Source: Patiria miniata (lineage: Eukaryota > Echinodermata > Asteroidea > Valvatida > Asterinidae). Taken from it: a DNA stretch of 64,000 nt. The DNA is taken from NCBI RefSeq assembly GCF_015706575.1, contig NW_024037060.1:3724515-3788514 (forward strand), in the 5' to 3' direction. Position numbers and translations under genes: made by a program. Positions within the stretch are counted from its first letter, which is position 1; every line of letters begins with the position of its first letter. Shown here in pieces: positions 52,845 through 63,690 of this stretch. The notes beneath the pieces are model-generated. The model was not told the DNA's origin, ran no database searches, and saw nothing but the letters and a program-made list of their open reading frames with translations.

Positions 52845-53175
52845 TCAACGGCGGATCTAGGAGGAGGGCAATGGGGGTCATAGCCACCATAGTAAAACAA
52901 AATGGGTTTGTTTTTTTTGCCCCCCCCCCCAACCCCCCCCCCCAAAAAAAAACCACACCATTTTTTAAACAAGTTTTTAGGTTTGCTTAAGAAAATGAGA
53001 TTCTCGGAGGGCAACATTGAAATTGAGCCACCATGTACCAAAGCCACGAAGAGTCCTAGTGCCCACTTTGCTTTTCCTATTAAATTGTGGGCGGAAAACG
53101 TTTGGAACCAATTCTTCGGGGAACAAAAAAATTGTCAGACCCCCTCCCCCCAAAAAAATGTGTTCTGGACCCGCC
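52845..53175. mobile_element. hAT-like element related to the one at 63367
   Basis: The left end CGGCGGATCTAGGAGG and the right end TGTTCTGGACCCGCCCTG resemble the ends of the 63367 element. Both elements also share poly-C/A blocks and the CCCCCCAAAAAAATGTGTTCTG-type right end. The target duplication is not clean (TGACGT occurs at both sides but offset), so edges are approximate. Confidence 0.6.
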
Positions 53176-54180
53176 CTGACGTATGCATGACGTATGCAAT
53201 CCCACAATGGATGACATCTCGTAATGTATGTGATCTAAATTCATGTCATTGAACAGTAATATTCAGATTTCACTAGCTGCCGGTAATCCATTCTCATTAT
53301 TAAAAATGACAAAGGGCACACAAGTCAAAAGTCACAAAACAAGCCAAGTGGTAACCTGCAAGAATTTTGTAAAATTACTAAAAAGTAAACATACTCAACG
53401 GTTCAACGTACACAGAAAATATTGAACTTGGTTTATCCTGAAACAACTGGCATCTTGCCAATTTTTTTTTGACTTTATGCCAACTATATCTGGGGGGCGC
53501 CAATGATGAACCTGGCGTGATATAAGATTACGTTTAGTTTGCTGCCTGGAATTTGGATAAAACAAAACAAAACAACGGCAGATGAATGCATTTACGCCCC
53601 ATCCCTCATCATGACAGTGATGTGTCCAAAATCTCCGTTCCTTCTGGAGATTTCCTGGTAATTTTCACATTTTACAGTGGGGGTATAAATAAAAAGAAGG
53701 GGTATAAATGTGTGAAATCTTTGATAATGCATCATGTCGCGAATTCAGAAAAAGAAAGAACGAGGTCATAACTAGGCAAAAAAGAGGGCCTGGTATACAG
53801 GGGTATTATAAAAAGGGAAACCTTTACCAGGAAAAATCGACTTCCTAAAAACCACTCGACTATTATATGGGCTTTGTGCCTCTGACATCTAGTGACCGGA
53901 GTCTCTACATAATTATGATGACTCATAGTTTGGGGGCAGGCTGTTGAGATGGGCTAATTTTATCTTGTAAAAGAAGGTACAACCTGTTGCGCATATTTAG
54001 CATCATCGTTGCGTGACTTCTATTGAAAAAAAAACCTGTGAAAGTTCAAATGAACTCAGTTCAGTAATTTTGCAGTAAATGTCAGCTGCGATCTGGAAAC
54101 AGATGGAATAAACTGGTGCACATTAAGTTGCCGGGAAAGACTGTAAGTTAATTGTACCATTTCCGCAACATTTTGCTATA

Positions 54181-54501
54181 ATGGTGAGTGATAACAATAG
54201 TCAGAGGATGCTGAACGGCATCACAAAGAACGTGGGGAAAATGTTATCATCAGTGCTGGCCATGGAGCAGATTTTAATTACGAATAACAACGATATATTT
54301 ATAAATTCAGGTTTCTTTTCCATAGTTTTCGCTCTTAAAGAAACAATCATAACAGTAAACGTTTGTGGTAATTCCTGCTCCTTTCTGAAGGATCTTTCGG
54401 ATAATGTAAAACAGGACTGTCGTTGTTTCTCTTCACCAACCGATAATAGTGCCTACATGAAAGCAGTTTCATCTTGTCACTGCAAAGCGGTTAAATATTA
54501 A
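54181..54501 (+). other. Candidate exon or gene fragment, possibly polycystin-1/REJ-like
   Basis: The 106-codon frame reads NSQRMLNGITKNVGKMLSSV, followed by a segment with ITNNNDIFINSGFF and a cysteine cluster (CGNSC, CRC, CHC). The pattern of a helix with VGKMLSS, then a short beta-rich segment, recalls the region between REJ and GPS in polycystin-1-like proteins. I cannot place splice sites on both sides. A real family assignment needs a profile search. Confidence 0.25.
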
Positions 54502-55868
54502 TCAACACAAACACGAGGGAAGTTACATCACTCCTTTTCATGTACTCGTGCGCCGTACAACATATTGATTTATGTCTTTTGTTCCCAGTCACGTTTTCGG
54601 TAAAAGTAAACATCATTAAAGTTTGATCCCTTGTTGGAGAGGAGAGGGGGTGTTTTGTTCTCCCCTCTTTACGGAGTTGCAGGCGCGCGTACGGGGGCAG
54701 GTGTAACACACGACTGTTAAAGGTGGACATTCATCCCGAATCGCCAATGTGTATATCAAACTTGCTCCCATCTGACCCTATAACTAGTCAGCTGGGTGCA
54801 CCTTTGACTGTTTTCTAGACAAATCTAACAAGGTGTTTTAGAGTACAGTGTTTTAGATTGTGTACTTACCATATCCAAAGATCTGGGTCAAAGGAAATCC
54901 ACATGACGTCTTACATTTACAGAGAAAATGTTGCAAAACGTTTTTGTTTTTTGTCACCTGACGCAGCACCTATTTTTAGCCTTGCTATTATTTCCAGCAA
55001 AGAATAAAGACATCGGATCATGAGCCAAAGCTGTCTATACCAGAATGCAGGTGCCACAATATGCGCACCAAGCAAGATACAATTCTCTGTGAGAAATGTG
55101 GGCCCCAAAATTGTCAGCACAAGTGGTAAGAGCAAGTTATCAAGAAAAGTCTGATTAGAACCAAGACCAGCACCTCAACCATTCGAGTTTTGAAGGCAAA
55201 CATTTTATTCACAGAGATTGTAACATTCATGGTTCTGCATCTCAGATATACATTTCAACTTTATAAAGCTTATAAAATTAAAATGCACAAAAGTTGGCAA
55301 GTCATATTTAATAAATGACTGCCTTATGGACCAATTTGAGAGTTTGATTTTATGATAACGGATGAAATATGCCGGGCTATTAACATACATGTATGAAAGC
55401 AAAAACACTGTTGAAGTACATGCTTTAGGACGTCGGGACACACACCATCATTACATTTATTCACGCGGGAATCACCTTTAAAGTTGTGAGCCACATGGGC
55501 AGCGCTCGACCAATGAAATGTCCACCACTCTAACCAAAGACCACCAAAAAAGTAACAGGTCGATTTTCGAATGATGAATAATTAATTTTTGGCTATCGAA
55601 GGACGCGCAGCAGCTAGTGGACGTGCCAGTGTTTCAGACTCGGTGTTTGTGTGTACCAAGCCCGCTAATGACGAATCGGTTTTTATCTCCCGAACTCGAC
55701 ATCGATAATCGGAGGCTGCGTATCCAGCGGATCGATTCCTGAATAATTCATCGGTTTTCACAGAAAGCGATTATCGAAAAAGTGCACACAGTTCAAACTT
55801 ATCGTTTTTCTTGAAGGAAATAAATACTTAACCCCGTGGTGGTTGTTTTGCCATCCCTGCTTAACAAA

Positions 55869-56003
55869 GGTTACACCTCTATGTTCCTACACCCCTTTGT
55901 TCCGACTGCACATATTCCTATCCCTAACCCCTACCCTACCTAACCCTATAACAATCTTATGTGCGGGTTGTCGGAATATATGGGTGTCGGAACACAGTCA
56001 CCC
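55869..56003. mobile_element. Telomere-motif inverted-repeat element, copy 2, with 8-bp target duplication
   Basis: TTAACAAA lies on both sides (55861-55868 and 56004-56011). The left end GGTTACACCTCTATGTTCC and the right end GTGTCGGAACACAGTCACCC are inverted relatives. The middle holds a short CCCTAACCCCTACCCTA stretch. Relative of the 28301 element, at about half its length. Confidence 0.8.
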
Positions 56004-56011
56004 TTAACAAA

Positions 56012-57073
56012 CATGAGAACATTATCATGGAATGATAGAACGTGAGAAACATGGAAAGAAAGCTCATCAAACGTACTTTTATCATCCTTTTTTTAAACAC
56101 TTGTCATCGTCTACCTATACTTTCCCTCAAAATATTAACTGAAACACGACGGTTGACGAAGGCAAGATGTTAGTGTCATAGTAGCTCTATGGTCAGGCTG
56201 AGATAGACGGGTCCCCGCGTGTTAACCAAATAAGTTTTATTTTCCTAACTATTGAACCAATAAGCAATAAAAGTTCGGAGACAATGTGCAAACAGATTCC
56301 AAACATCATGCTTTCTCAAAATAGACCCACTTCCTAAGGTAATATCAAACAAAACTTTAAAAATCTAGGGGCAACGGTTGTCTTAAGGACGTCAACAGGA
56401 CACACTCTTTGCTCTGGCAAGATACTTTTCAACGAGTAGGCCTAATCAAAGACCCGTTTGGCAGACGAACTTGAAAGGGAAGTGATTTTTAAAAAAATAA
56501 ATAATTCAAGACGAAGGTGATACAAAAGTGATGTACATGTATTTGTTTACTGGCTTAAGTGCATCCGTGATATTCGATCCTGTACAACATCATTTATATG
56601 GTTTAACTTCTTTCTATTTTAGGCTTGTATAAACTCGTGTCCATTTCGGAAGAACTATTTGGGTAATATATAACTCCCGGTCACCGGAAACTTTTGTTAA
56701 GGGAGTCGGAACCAGAGTAGACAAATTGCTTCCGCGTTTCCTGATTGCTGGTCGCAGGTGGATAATTATGACGTCGAGTATTGAACGTTATCATCATATC
56801 TAAGATAAACGCCAGAGGATTGTGTACAGAGGTAAATATCTCTGAAGTCATGAACACGTGTGCTCAACTCTTTTCGAAGGTGGAAATAAATCAACTATAC
56901 ATTTATTCTCCAGACTGGGAAATAGGAATATTTTTGTTCAAAGTATTAGCATCATGATGCAAATATTCTTTTGCTTTTTCTTCCCTTTTTTGTTTGTTTG
57001 TTTGTTGAGGGAGGGAGGGAAATGAGGAAGGATATTAATATGTACTTCTTTTTTTCTGATTGTCCATTTTCAG
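56012..57073. other. Intergenic or intronic stretch
   Basis: No exon is seen. A TTTG simple repeat lies near 56990-57005, upstream of a candidate acceptor at 57072-57073. Confidence 0.35.
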
Positions 57074-57245
57074 TTTTATTATTCACTATATTTTACATTT
57101 AACAGAAGGGTCTTTTATTCTTAAAATAAAACTAAAAGGGCCTTCGTTAGGGATGACCTGGATTGGTCTTCCCCAATATCTCAGGACCAACTACAAAGTA
57201 CAAAGGAATGCTTTTAGAAATTCCACATATTCCGTCATTACTCAG
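57074..57245 (+). other. Candidate exon with good splice sites, REJ-like translation
   Basis: A pyrimidine-rich acceptor (TGTCCATTTTCAG) precedes it and the donor CAG|GTATGA follows. The open frame between includes TEGSFILKIKLKGPSLGM, TWIGLPQYL and FRNSTYSVITQ. The layout, a W-x-G-L-P followed about 20 residues later by a TYS/TYT strand, resembles the repeating pattern of REJ domains in polycystin-1 and sea urchin sperm receptor proteins. The call rests on a weak pattern and splice sites only. No partner exon was joined to it. Confidence 0.3.
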
Positions 57246-57528
57246 GTATGAAGCTCACTCATCGTCGTTTCCGACCCAGGCCACCCAGAGTCCCAGACTC
57301 TAGATTTATAGTTCCGCAAGATGAACCCGATCCAGATTGTCACAAACCTCAAAAATGTACCCAACCTTAACCGCAATCATATCGGTGAAAGTATGATGCG
57401 ATATCTTATCGACCTCTGAGCGTCGTCACCTCGTAATATCTGCATTTTATACTGAACTCTTCCGGAATAGACAGATTGGTTTTATGCGGTCGGAACAAGG
57501 GCGAGCTGCACGTTTCATAGTCAAACTT

Positions 57529-58286
57529 ATGGTGGCCCTGAAGGGACATCGCATATCGCAAACGTGTGCGCATACGTATGCGATGTCGCGAAATTTATCG
57601 CAAATGTGTGCGCACACGTATGCGATGTCGCAAAATTTATCGCGAATATGTGCGCACACGTATGCGATGTCGCGAAATTTATCGCGAATATATGCGCACA
57701 CGTATGCGATGTCGTGAAATTAATCGCGAATATGTGCGCACACGTATGCGATGTCGTGAAACAATTCGCGAATATGTGCGCACACGTATGCGAATTTGTT
57801 TGCAATGTCGTGAATTTTATTGCATACCTTGTCGCATACCTTTCAGTAAAATTCCTAATGAACTGGGGAGTTGTAGCAGCTAGTCTGGAAATTTGCGCAA
57901 GTAGCAAGTTTGCGCTCGACAGTACGAGTAGTAACGATTGCACGAGGAACAGCGTGCGCGCGAAGGTTTATTAGTCAGACCCTATTTATATCTAACAGTA
58001 CGTCTAGATTCCAGACTAGCTGCTACAACTCCCCAGTTCATTAGGAATTTTACTGAAAGGTATGCGACAAGGTATGCAATAAAATTCACGACATTGCAAA
58101 CAAATTCGCATACGTGTGCGCACATATTCGCGAATTGTTTCACGACTTCGCATACGTGTGCGCACATATTCGCGATAAATTTTGCGACATCGCATACGTG
58201 TGCTCACACATTTGCGATAAATTTCGCGACATCGCATACGTATGCGCACACGTTTGCGATATGCGATGTCCCTTCAGGGCCACCAT
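57529..58286. mobile_element. 758-bp foldback element with 42-bp tandem units in both arms
   Basis: The outer ends ATGGTGGCCCTGAAGGGACA and the complement are perfect inverted repeats. The flanks are TCAAACTT and ACAAACTT, a near-perfect 8-bp target duplication. Each arm is built of about 42-bp units of the form GCGCACACGTATGCGATGTCG plus an AAATTTATCGCGAATATGT spacer: about six units on the left and four on the right. An inner inverted segment (GTTGTAGCAGCTAGTCTGGA) surrounds a loop of about 115 bp at 57892-58007. This is the design of classical foldback elements. Long open frames here arise from the 42-bp period (14 codons) and are not genes. Confidence 0.9.
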
Positions 58287-59354
58287 ACAAACTTGATTCG
58301 GAAGACTCCTGAAAGATGTATCCGTTCCATTTTCGAGTTCCACCCCCCCCCCCAAATAGACTTTTATTTTTGAACTGAGACATTTGCGTTTGAATGACAC
58401 ATTATATCTGATCTCTCTTGGTATAATGGTACAGACAAATCCGGAGCATTGGGCAAGATGGGGGACAATATGGGGGACATGATTGCTGGCGGAAAGGGCC
58501 ACCGACTGTTCAGTGTTGTAATTCCCCCTTTTTTTATTTCTCCCAAAAATGTATTCCTCGGCAGAATTTTAAAACACCTGATTAAATAGCTTGTACTAGT
58601 CTGCACTTTGGCCTCGAAAAACAATTCTGCTCCGCCAATGAATATTGCAATGAGCTTACAAAGTCGTACTCGATGGTGATTCAATATCACTAGAGGGAAT
58701 TAGGTGGGCACCCCAACTCCGTTTATTACGCGAGTCAGAAACTTAAAGTTTCAGATGTGGAAATTGGGTGGAAGTTTTTTGTAGCAACTCTGCCACCAAG
58801 CAATGACCCCAGTGGGTATTTGGCCCGACTTGTCAGAAAAACAAAGACCTCCTAAAAATTCATAAACCCACAGTTAAAAGCATCATAAATCAGAGGCGAT
58901 GGGGTTGAAGTACCCACTCAAAATCTGTCAACAGACACGAGGGTCTAGTATTGATATCTCTGTTGTGATCCCAACCGGATGGTGAAAAAGAAATAGTTAT
59001 ACAGCTGTCAATCATCGCCGTTATGTTATGTACAGGTGTTGAATATATATTATGATTACCATGTTCTGATGATCAACGGTGTTTAACGTGGGATTTGCCC
59101 GACGACTGTTTCACGACAATGCCGGAGGGCTTTTGACAATGAAGACGTGACACCAAAGCTGTATGATGTGAAGGAAAACCACTCACCGGAATCCTAGAGC
59201 GAAATGGTCCCGCTATAGGATCGGGGGGGGGGGGACCGGGGGCCGCCCATCCGAACGATTTACCTCGAAAATACCTCGAAATCCGCATTGTTTTCTTCTC
59301 ATCGCGAAAAAGTGTGGGGGGGGGGGATGATTCAATAGCTCATCCTGGTCAAAA

Positions 59355-59386
<32 letters not shown>

Positions 59387-59527
59387 GTATATCCCCCATC
59401 CCCGGGATTTACGCCCCTGGCTACACATACTTTTTAGGTTTAACATTACAATGTGAAAATAGTGCGCGGGGATTAAGGGGTGTTCGTGCAACCTTAGTGG
59501 AAGGGCCTTAACGGAGACAGCACATTA
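58287..59527. other. Intergenic stretch with G-rich simple repeats
   Basis: G and GT runs lie at about 59223-59235, 59315-59328 and 59350-59390. The segment ending GGGATTTACGCCCCTGGC near 59420 looks like one end of a hAT-like element (CAGGGGCGTAAATCC on the minus strand), but I cannot find its partner end. Confidence 0.4.
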
Positions 59528-59899
59528 GGCCAAAAATAAAAGTCTCCGGTTTCTGGTATGCGCGCGCGTCGCCGTAGCCATGCGCGTCGGCAAAATGAAA
59601 ATGTTTTTTTTTTCAATGAAAGATGATGTCTCAAAACCGCCAAACTCACTGGTTTGACTGGAATTCTGCTACTGCACAATTTTAACGTGTTTTTAGATGG
59701 GGTTATGATCGAGAATAAGCTTTATGTGGCCTCTCTGGTCTCCCATAATATTTGCACTAAGTTTAGTCGGGCACCATTTGCAGTCATCAGCCGACATTTG
59801 AAGCAAAAAAAACAGGTAAAAAAAAAAAAAAAGCCGCGTCGCCGCACCACTTTTTGGGCAAGCTCCATACCAGAAACCGGAGACTTTTTTTTTTTGGCC
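59528..59899. mobile_element. Inverted-repeat MITE with GGCCAAAAA ends
   Basis: The left end starts GGCCAAAAATAAAAGTCTCC and continues GGTTTCTGGTATG. The right end carries the inverse (CATACCAGAAACCGGAGAC, then T run, GGCC). Inner segments CGCGTCGCCG and GCCGCGTCGCCGC also match in reverse. TTA borders both ends. Confidence 0.7.
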
Positions 59900-60223
59900 T
59901 TATGTAGTAATTTTTTTTGGAAAGATCATTCATAAAACAGTCGTCAAAAGAGACACCAGACTCAAGTTCGAAGTAGCGAGAAAGGTCTCCATGACAAAAT
60001 ATTATAAACCTGTCCATAACAATTTCAGGGGGGATGGGTAAATTACAAGCTATAAGTATGAAAACAATTAGGCACGAGCCCTTGTGGAATTATAAATATA
60101 ATTAACAATAACGATAATATTTGTTCAGTGGCGATATGTCTGCGCAGTATTTACTCAGGTGGTGGTTGGAGTAAAAAAGGGCGCCCGTGTCTGTGACCGT
60201 TTCTCAGATTCGGAGGCGTTGTC

Positions 60224-60424
60224 GTGGTTACCGATCGCGGTCCGGAAAGCGTGATGCAAACCGCAAAAAACGGCAGAGGGTCATCAATGATCGTGCATGA
60301 AATCTTTTATAAAAAAATAACAGAGGAACAAAGACTTGCCCTCAAATCAGATGTAAGATGTAATCACTGTGCAAAGAAACCAGGTGAGCAAGTTTTTGCT
60401 GGACGCATCGCGACCAAGTCGTGA
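60224..60424 (+). other. Open frame with FLYWCH-like zinc-finger features
   Basis: The frame includes VMQTAKNGRGSSMIVHEIFY, then VRCNHCAKK and GRIATKS. The order of a GR..-MIVHE-F start, an R-C..C pair and a final GRI-T recalls FLYWCH domains, which are common in MULE-type transposons. The central aromatic W and the last Cys/His are not evident, so this may be a decayed copy or chance. A donor-like CAG|GTGAGC lies at about 60382. Confidence 0.2.
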
Positions 60425-62563
60425 AAAGTACACTTTGTGTTAGTTCAAATAAAAAACTCTTCCAAAAAATCTTCACATATAACCAGAACCGGAATAACAG
60501 CATATATTGATACATTGACAGCAAAACCACATCACCCTTTAATAACGACAATAACCATTGACATTGGCTCACGTAAAAAACATGTAGTTCACAAAATAAA
60601 TGAACTTGTTTGAGAGTGCATGTACTTTCATCGTGATAAGGAGAGCTGTTTGTTCGCAGCTTCTGATGTAAACATTACTGTTTTCCTGAAGGAAATTTTG
60701 CAACTTCTCTGTTCTACCATGGTTCTACAAGGTGCCCCCCCCCCCAAAAAAAAGTACAGGTAATAACCCACAAGACTCTATAAACAAGCTATGAACATAA
60801 TAACCATTATTATGGTTTTATCATAAGCTTTCCATTAATATTTTTTTCGGGGGGGGGGACACCATGTAAAATGAAAGTATCTTAAATATTAGGTAAAATT
60901 TGAGATCATTGTTCCGCGATGACTGAAGATGATCTCTCTGTATGCCATGAAAGATCGTTGTTGCATTTATAAAATGAGAATAGATTTCTTACCCCCCCCC
61001 CCCAAAAAAAAATCGGTAATCGCAAACAAATCTCGTCTCTTTTCTCTACAGCCTTGAGGGGCTTTTGAACGCGATCCTTGCTCGATACTTTACAAAGCAG
61101 TTGGAATGTCAAAATCTGAAACCTGAATTCCCCGGTACAAAAAAGAATGACAATGTCCAATTGTTGGCCACTTAGGCGGTCCGTTTCATCCATTGTCTCC
61201 TGAGGAATTCGCTAATCTGGACTTAATCCCCCCTAGACATCCTCAAAGTTGATCAAGATGGGCATGGTTTGTCATAGGAAGAAAAGGAGTCAACCGCGAG
61301 AGCTCTCAAAACATAAAACTGTCATTCTCTGGCGTCAATTGGTTTTGTGGCTGAGGGAGCGAGCATCCTAAATAATCTGTTTCCATTGTTATGATTTGAA
61401 AATGAGACTGAGGAACAATACCCCTTTGTCATGACAAGACAATGCAATCAGAACATCAATAACAAGATTATTTATTGGCGGTGCTCCTCCATCCAAACGT
61501 TCTTTTGTGCCGAACTGACACTCCATACAATCTGTTCTATTATTAACCACGTTTCTCAGTCACATACAATAGAGTACTTTATTAAAAGAGATAGAGTGGT
61601 TTTAACTGAGCGAGTGAACTTACTTTGTCCTATCTTTAAGAAAAGTTGATACATCGATTGTGACGAGGAAACAACAGCAGTCCGATCGACCACAATGAGT
61701 ACATCACTAGGAAAGAATGCCCCATTGTTGGTTAACCCAGTAAATATAATTTAAATATCAAGTTTTTTTTAGGTATCGTATTGTGCGATATTTCCATGGT
61801 ACATTCTGTATACAAATACAACCACTTTTTAAATAAGTTTTAAATAGCATGTTCTGAAGACGAAACAAATTTGGGGGTTGGTTGGGGTATAACATGACAA
61901 TTATCGAACAGAGGGAACGCATATACACAAAACTCCAAACTTATACCTACAATGCCAAATTCCCAAATTTTGCTTGCAAATAGGAAGAAGTATATAGTAA
62001 CCGAGTTATGAATAACTTTGCTTTAAAAAATGACAGTGAAATAATATGACGTATTGCATAATGTTGTTTTGTTACTCATTTATAGATGTTGTTTTCTGTT
62101 ACCAAGGTAAGTAATGATACAGCACAATAACTGCATTTAACCAGAATTAGTCCACGAACACGTGGGATTCTCAACGGTATGATCCCTAGGAGGCCCTCGT
62201 CATATGCAAACTGGAAGCTTTTACCAAGAAGCATTCCGTTGGTGATCTAGGATATAATAGGATTATTCCATTTGTTGCAGATCAAGGATTTCATTCAAAG
62301 AGAATCAAGAACCGATGGCATTGGATTGGCATAAAGAAGCAGTGATTTCACTATAACACCACTTATCAAAAGATAAATCCTCCGCACTATACACTGGAAA
62401 TGTGTTCACACCGTGGAGTATATTATTGACAATAAATTCTTGTGAAAAAAAGTAAGTGTGGCTGTGAGTGTTTGAACGGTAAAAAGTTAGGAGGGAAACA
62501 TTTAGAGCAGAAGTCATGCAGATTATACTGGCTGGAGCCAGTGCTTGAAGATATAACCATAAC
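60425..62563. other. Intergenic stretch
   Basis: AT-rich, with poly-C/poly-A runs near 60736, 60850 and 60993. No supported exon. Confidence 0.4.
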
Positions 62564-62834
62564 CATGGGCGTCGCCAGGATTTTTTTCTAGAGGGGGGCA
62601 AAAATGTTTTGGCCAAAAAATGCTTGTATTTCTCAACACATTCTCGATTTATCAGTTTTAGAGGGGGGCAGGGACATTTTGCCCCCCCAACTCATTAAAT
62701 TTACACCACTTTGTCTTCGCGCCTCTTTTTTTTTTTTTTTTCTTTTTCCTTCTTTTTTTTTTTTTTTGCTTTTCTTTTTTTTTTTGGGGGGGGGGCAAGT
62801 GCCCCCCTTGCCCCCCCCCCTCGCGACGCCCATG
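62564..62834 (-). mobile_element. hAT-type MITE, copy 3, inverted, perfect 8-bp target duplication
   Basis: Starts CATGGGCGTCGCCAGG and ends CCTCGCGACGCCCATG. ACCATAAC flanks both sides (62556-62563 and 62835-62842). It is the same family as 25855, in the opposite orientation, with the same segment around ATTTACACCACTTTGTCTTC. Confidence 0.92.
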
Positions 62835-63366
62835 ACCATAACTGTGTTCAAATAAATCTAACAGACCCACACTCTTATTGTCCATTCTCAAGTTTTGAAG
62901 TTCTCCGTTTTCTGTTCATGTTATACTCGGCCAGATTTTAAGCCACACATAAAAATCTTGGACTGTAAATTGTTTTCAACCCTTTTTACCGAACAATAGA
63001 TTGCAGGGTATACCTGTTTTTTTTTAAAGGATATATAAATAGGCCTACTTTGTGCCACAAGCCATTCAAATCGTGCTTGTAATAAAATATTATAATTTAG
63101 CTTCGGCTTCCTTGAAGACATTTGTTCAATATTTTCTACAACTTGTGGGAATAGTGTTCCAAGTTTCTTGAAAAAAAATAAATATGATTGACGATATTGT
63201 TTTGTTTAACCTTCATCACTTTTTTTTTGGGGGGGGGGCTGGGTGAGGGTGAGGTCTGATTGAGGACTAACTCAGCTTTCATCATTGAAGCGCGGTTAAA
63301 TGGATAGTTAAACGTCAAATTATTTCATTTAATCAAAAAATCCTTAGATAAACGCAACCCCTCCCT

Positions 63367-63682
63367 CAAGGGCGGATCCAGGGGGGGGGGGGGGCCAAAG
63401 GGGGCCATCCCCCCCCCCCCCAAACGAAACCAATTTTTTTTTTTAATGTGACATCGCAATAAAGGCATTGCAATGAGTACACCACCATCTTTTCCTCAAA
63501 ATAAATAGGTTAAAGTGGTCAGAAATTGCCTCAGATCGCACCACAGAGCATCTAGAATCCAAAAAATTTTCGGGGCCCTTAAGCGGGCCCCGAACCCCAC
63601 GCCGTAATTTTTTAGACCCACTTTTTGGGGGGACCAACATTTTTTTGGCCCCCCAAAAAATTGTGTTCTGGATCCGTCCTTG
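63367..63682. mobile_element. Second hAT-like family, perfect 8-bp target duplication
   Basis: The left end CAAGGGCGGATCCAGGGGGG and the right end CTGGATCCGTCCTTG are inverted repeats. CCCTCCCT lies at 63359-63366 and again at 63683-63690. Internal G/C runs and TTTTTGGCCCCCCAAAAAAT are like those of the 52845 element. No transposase is encoded. Confidence 0.85.
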
Positions 63683-63690
63683 CCCTCCCT

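Noticed and set aside
57484-58502. Several 60-140 codon frames with MCAHVCD-like repeats
   Set aside because: All are translations of the 42-bp units of the foldback element, in many frames and both strands.
59220-59420. Complete hAT-like element around the G-rich runs
   Set aside because: Only one plausible end (near 59420) is visible; no matching inverted end or target duplication was found.
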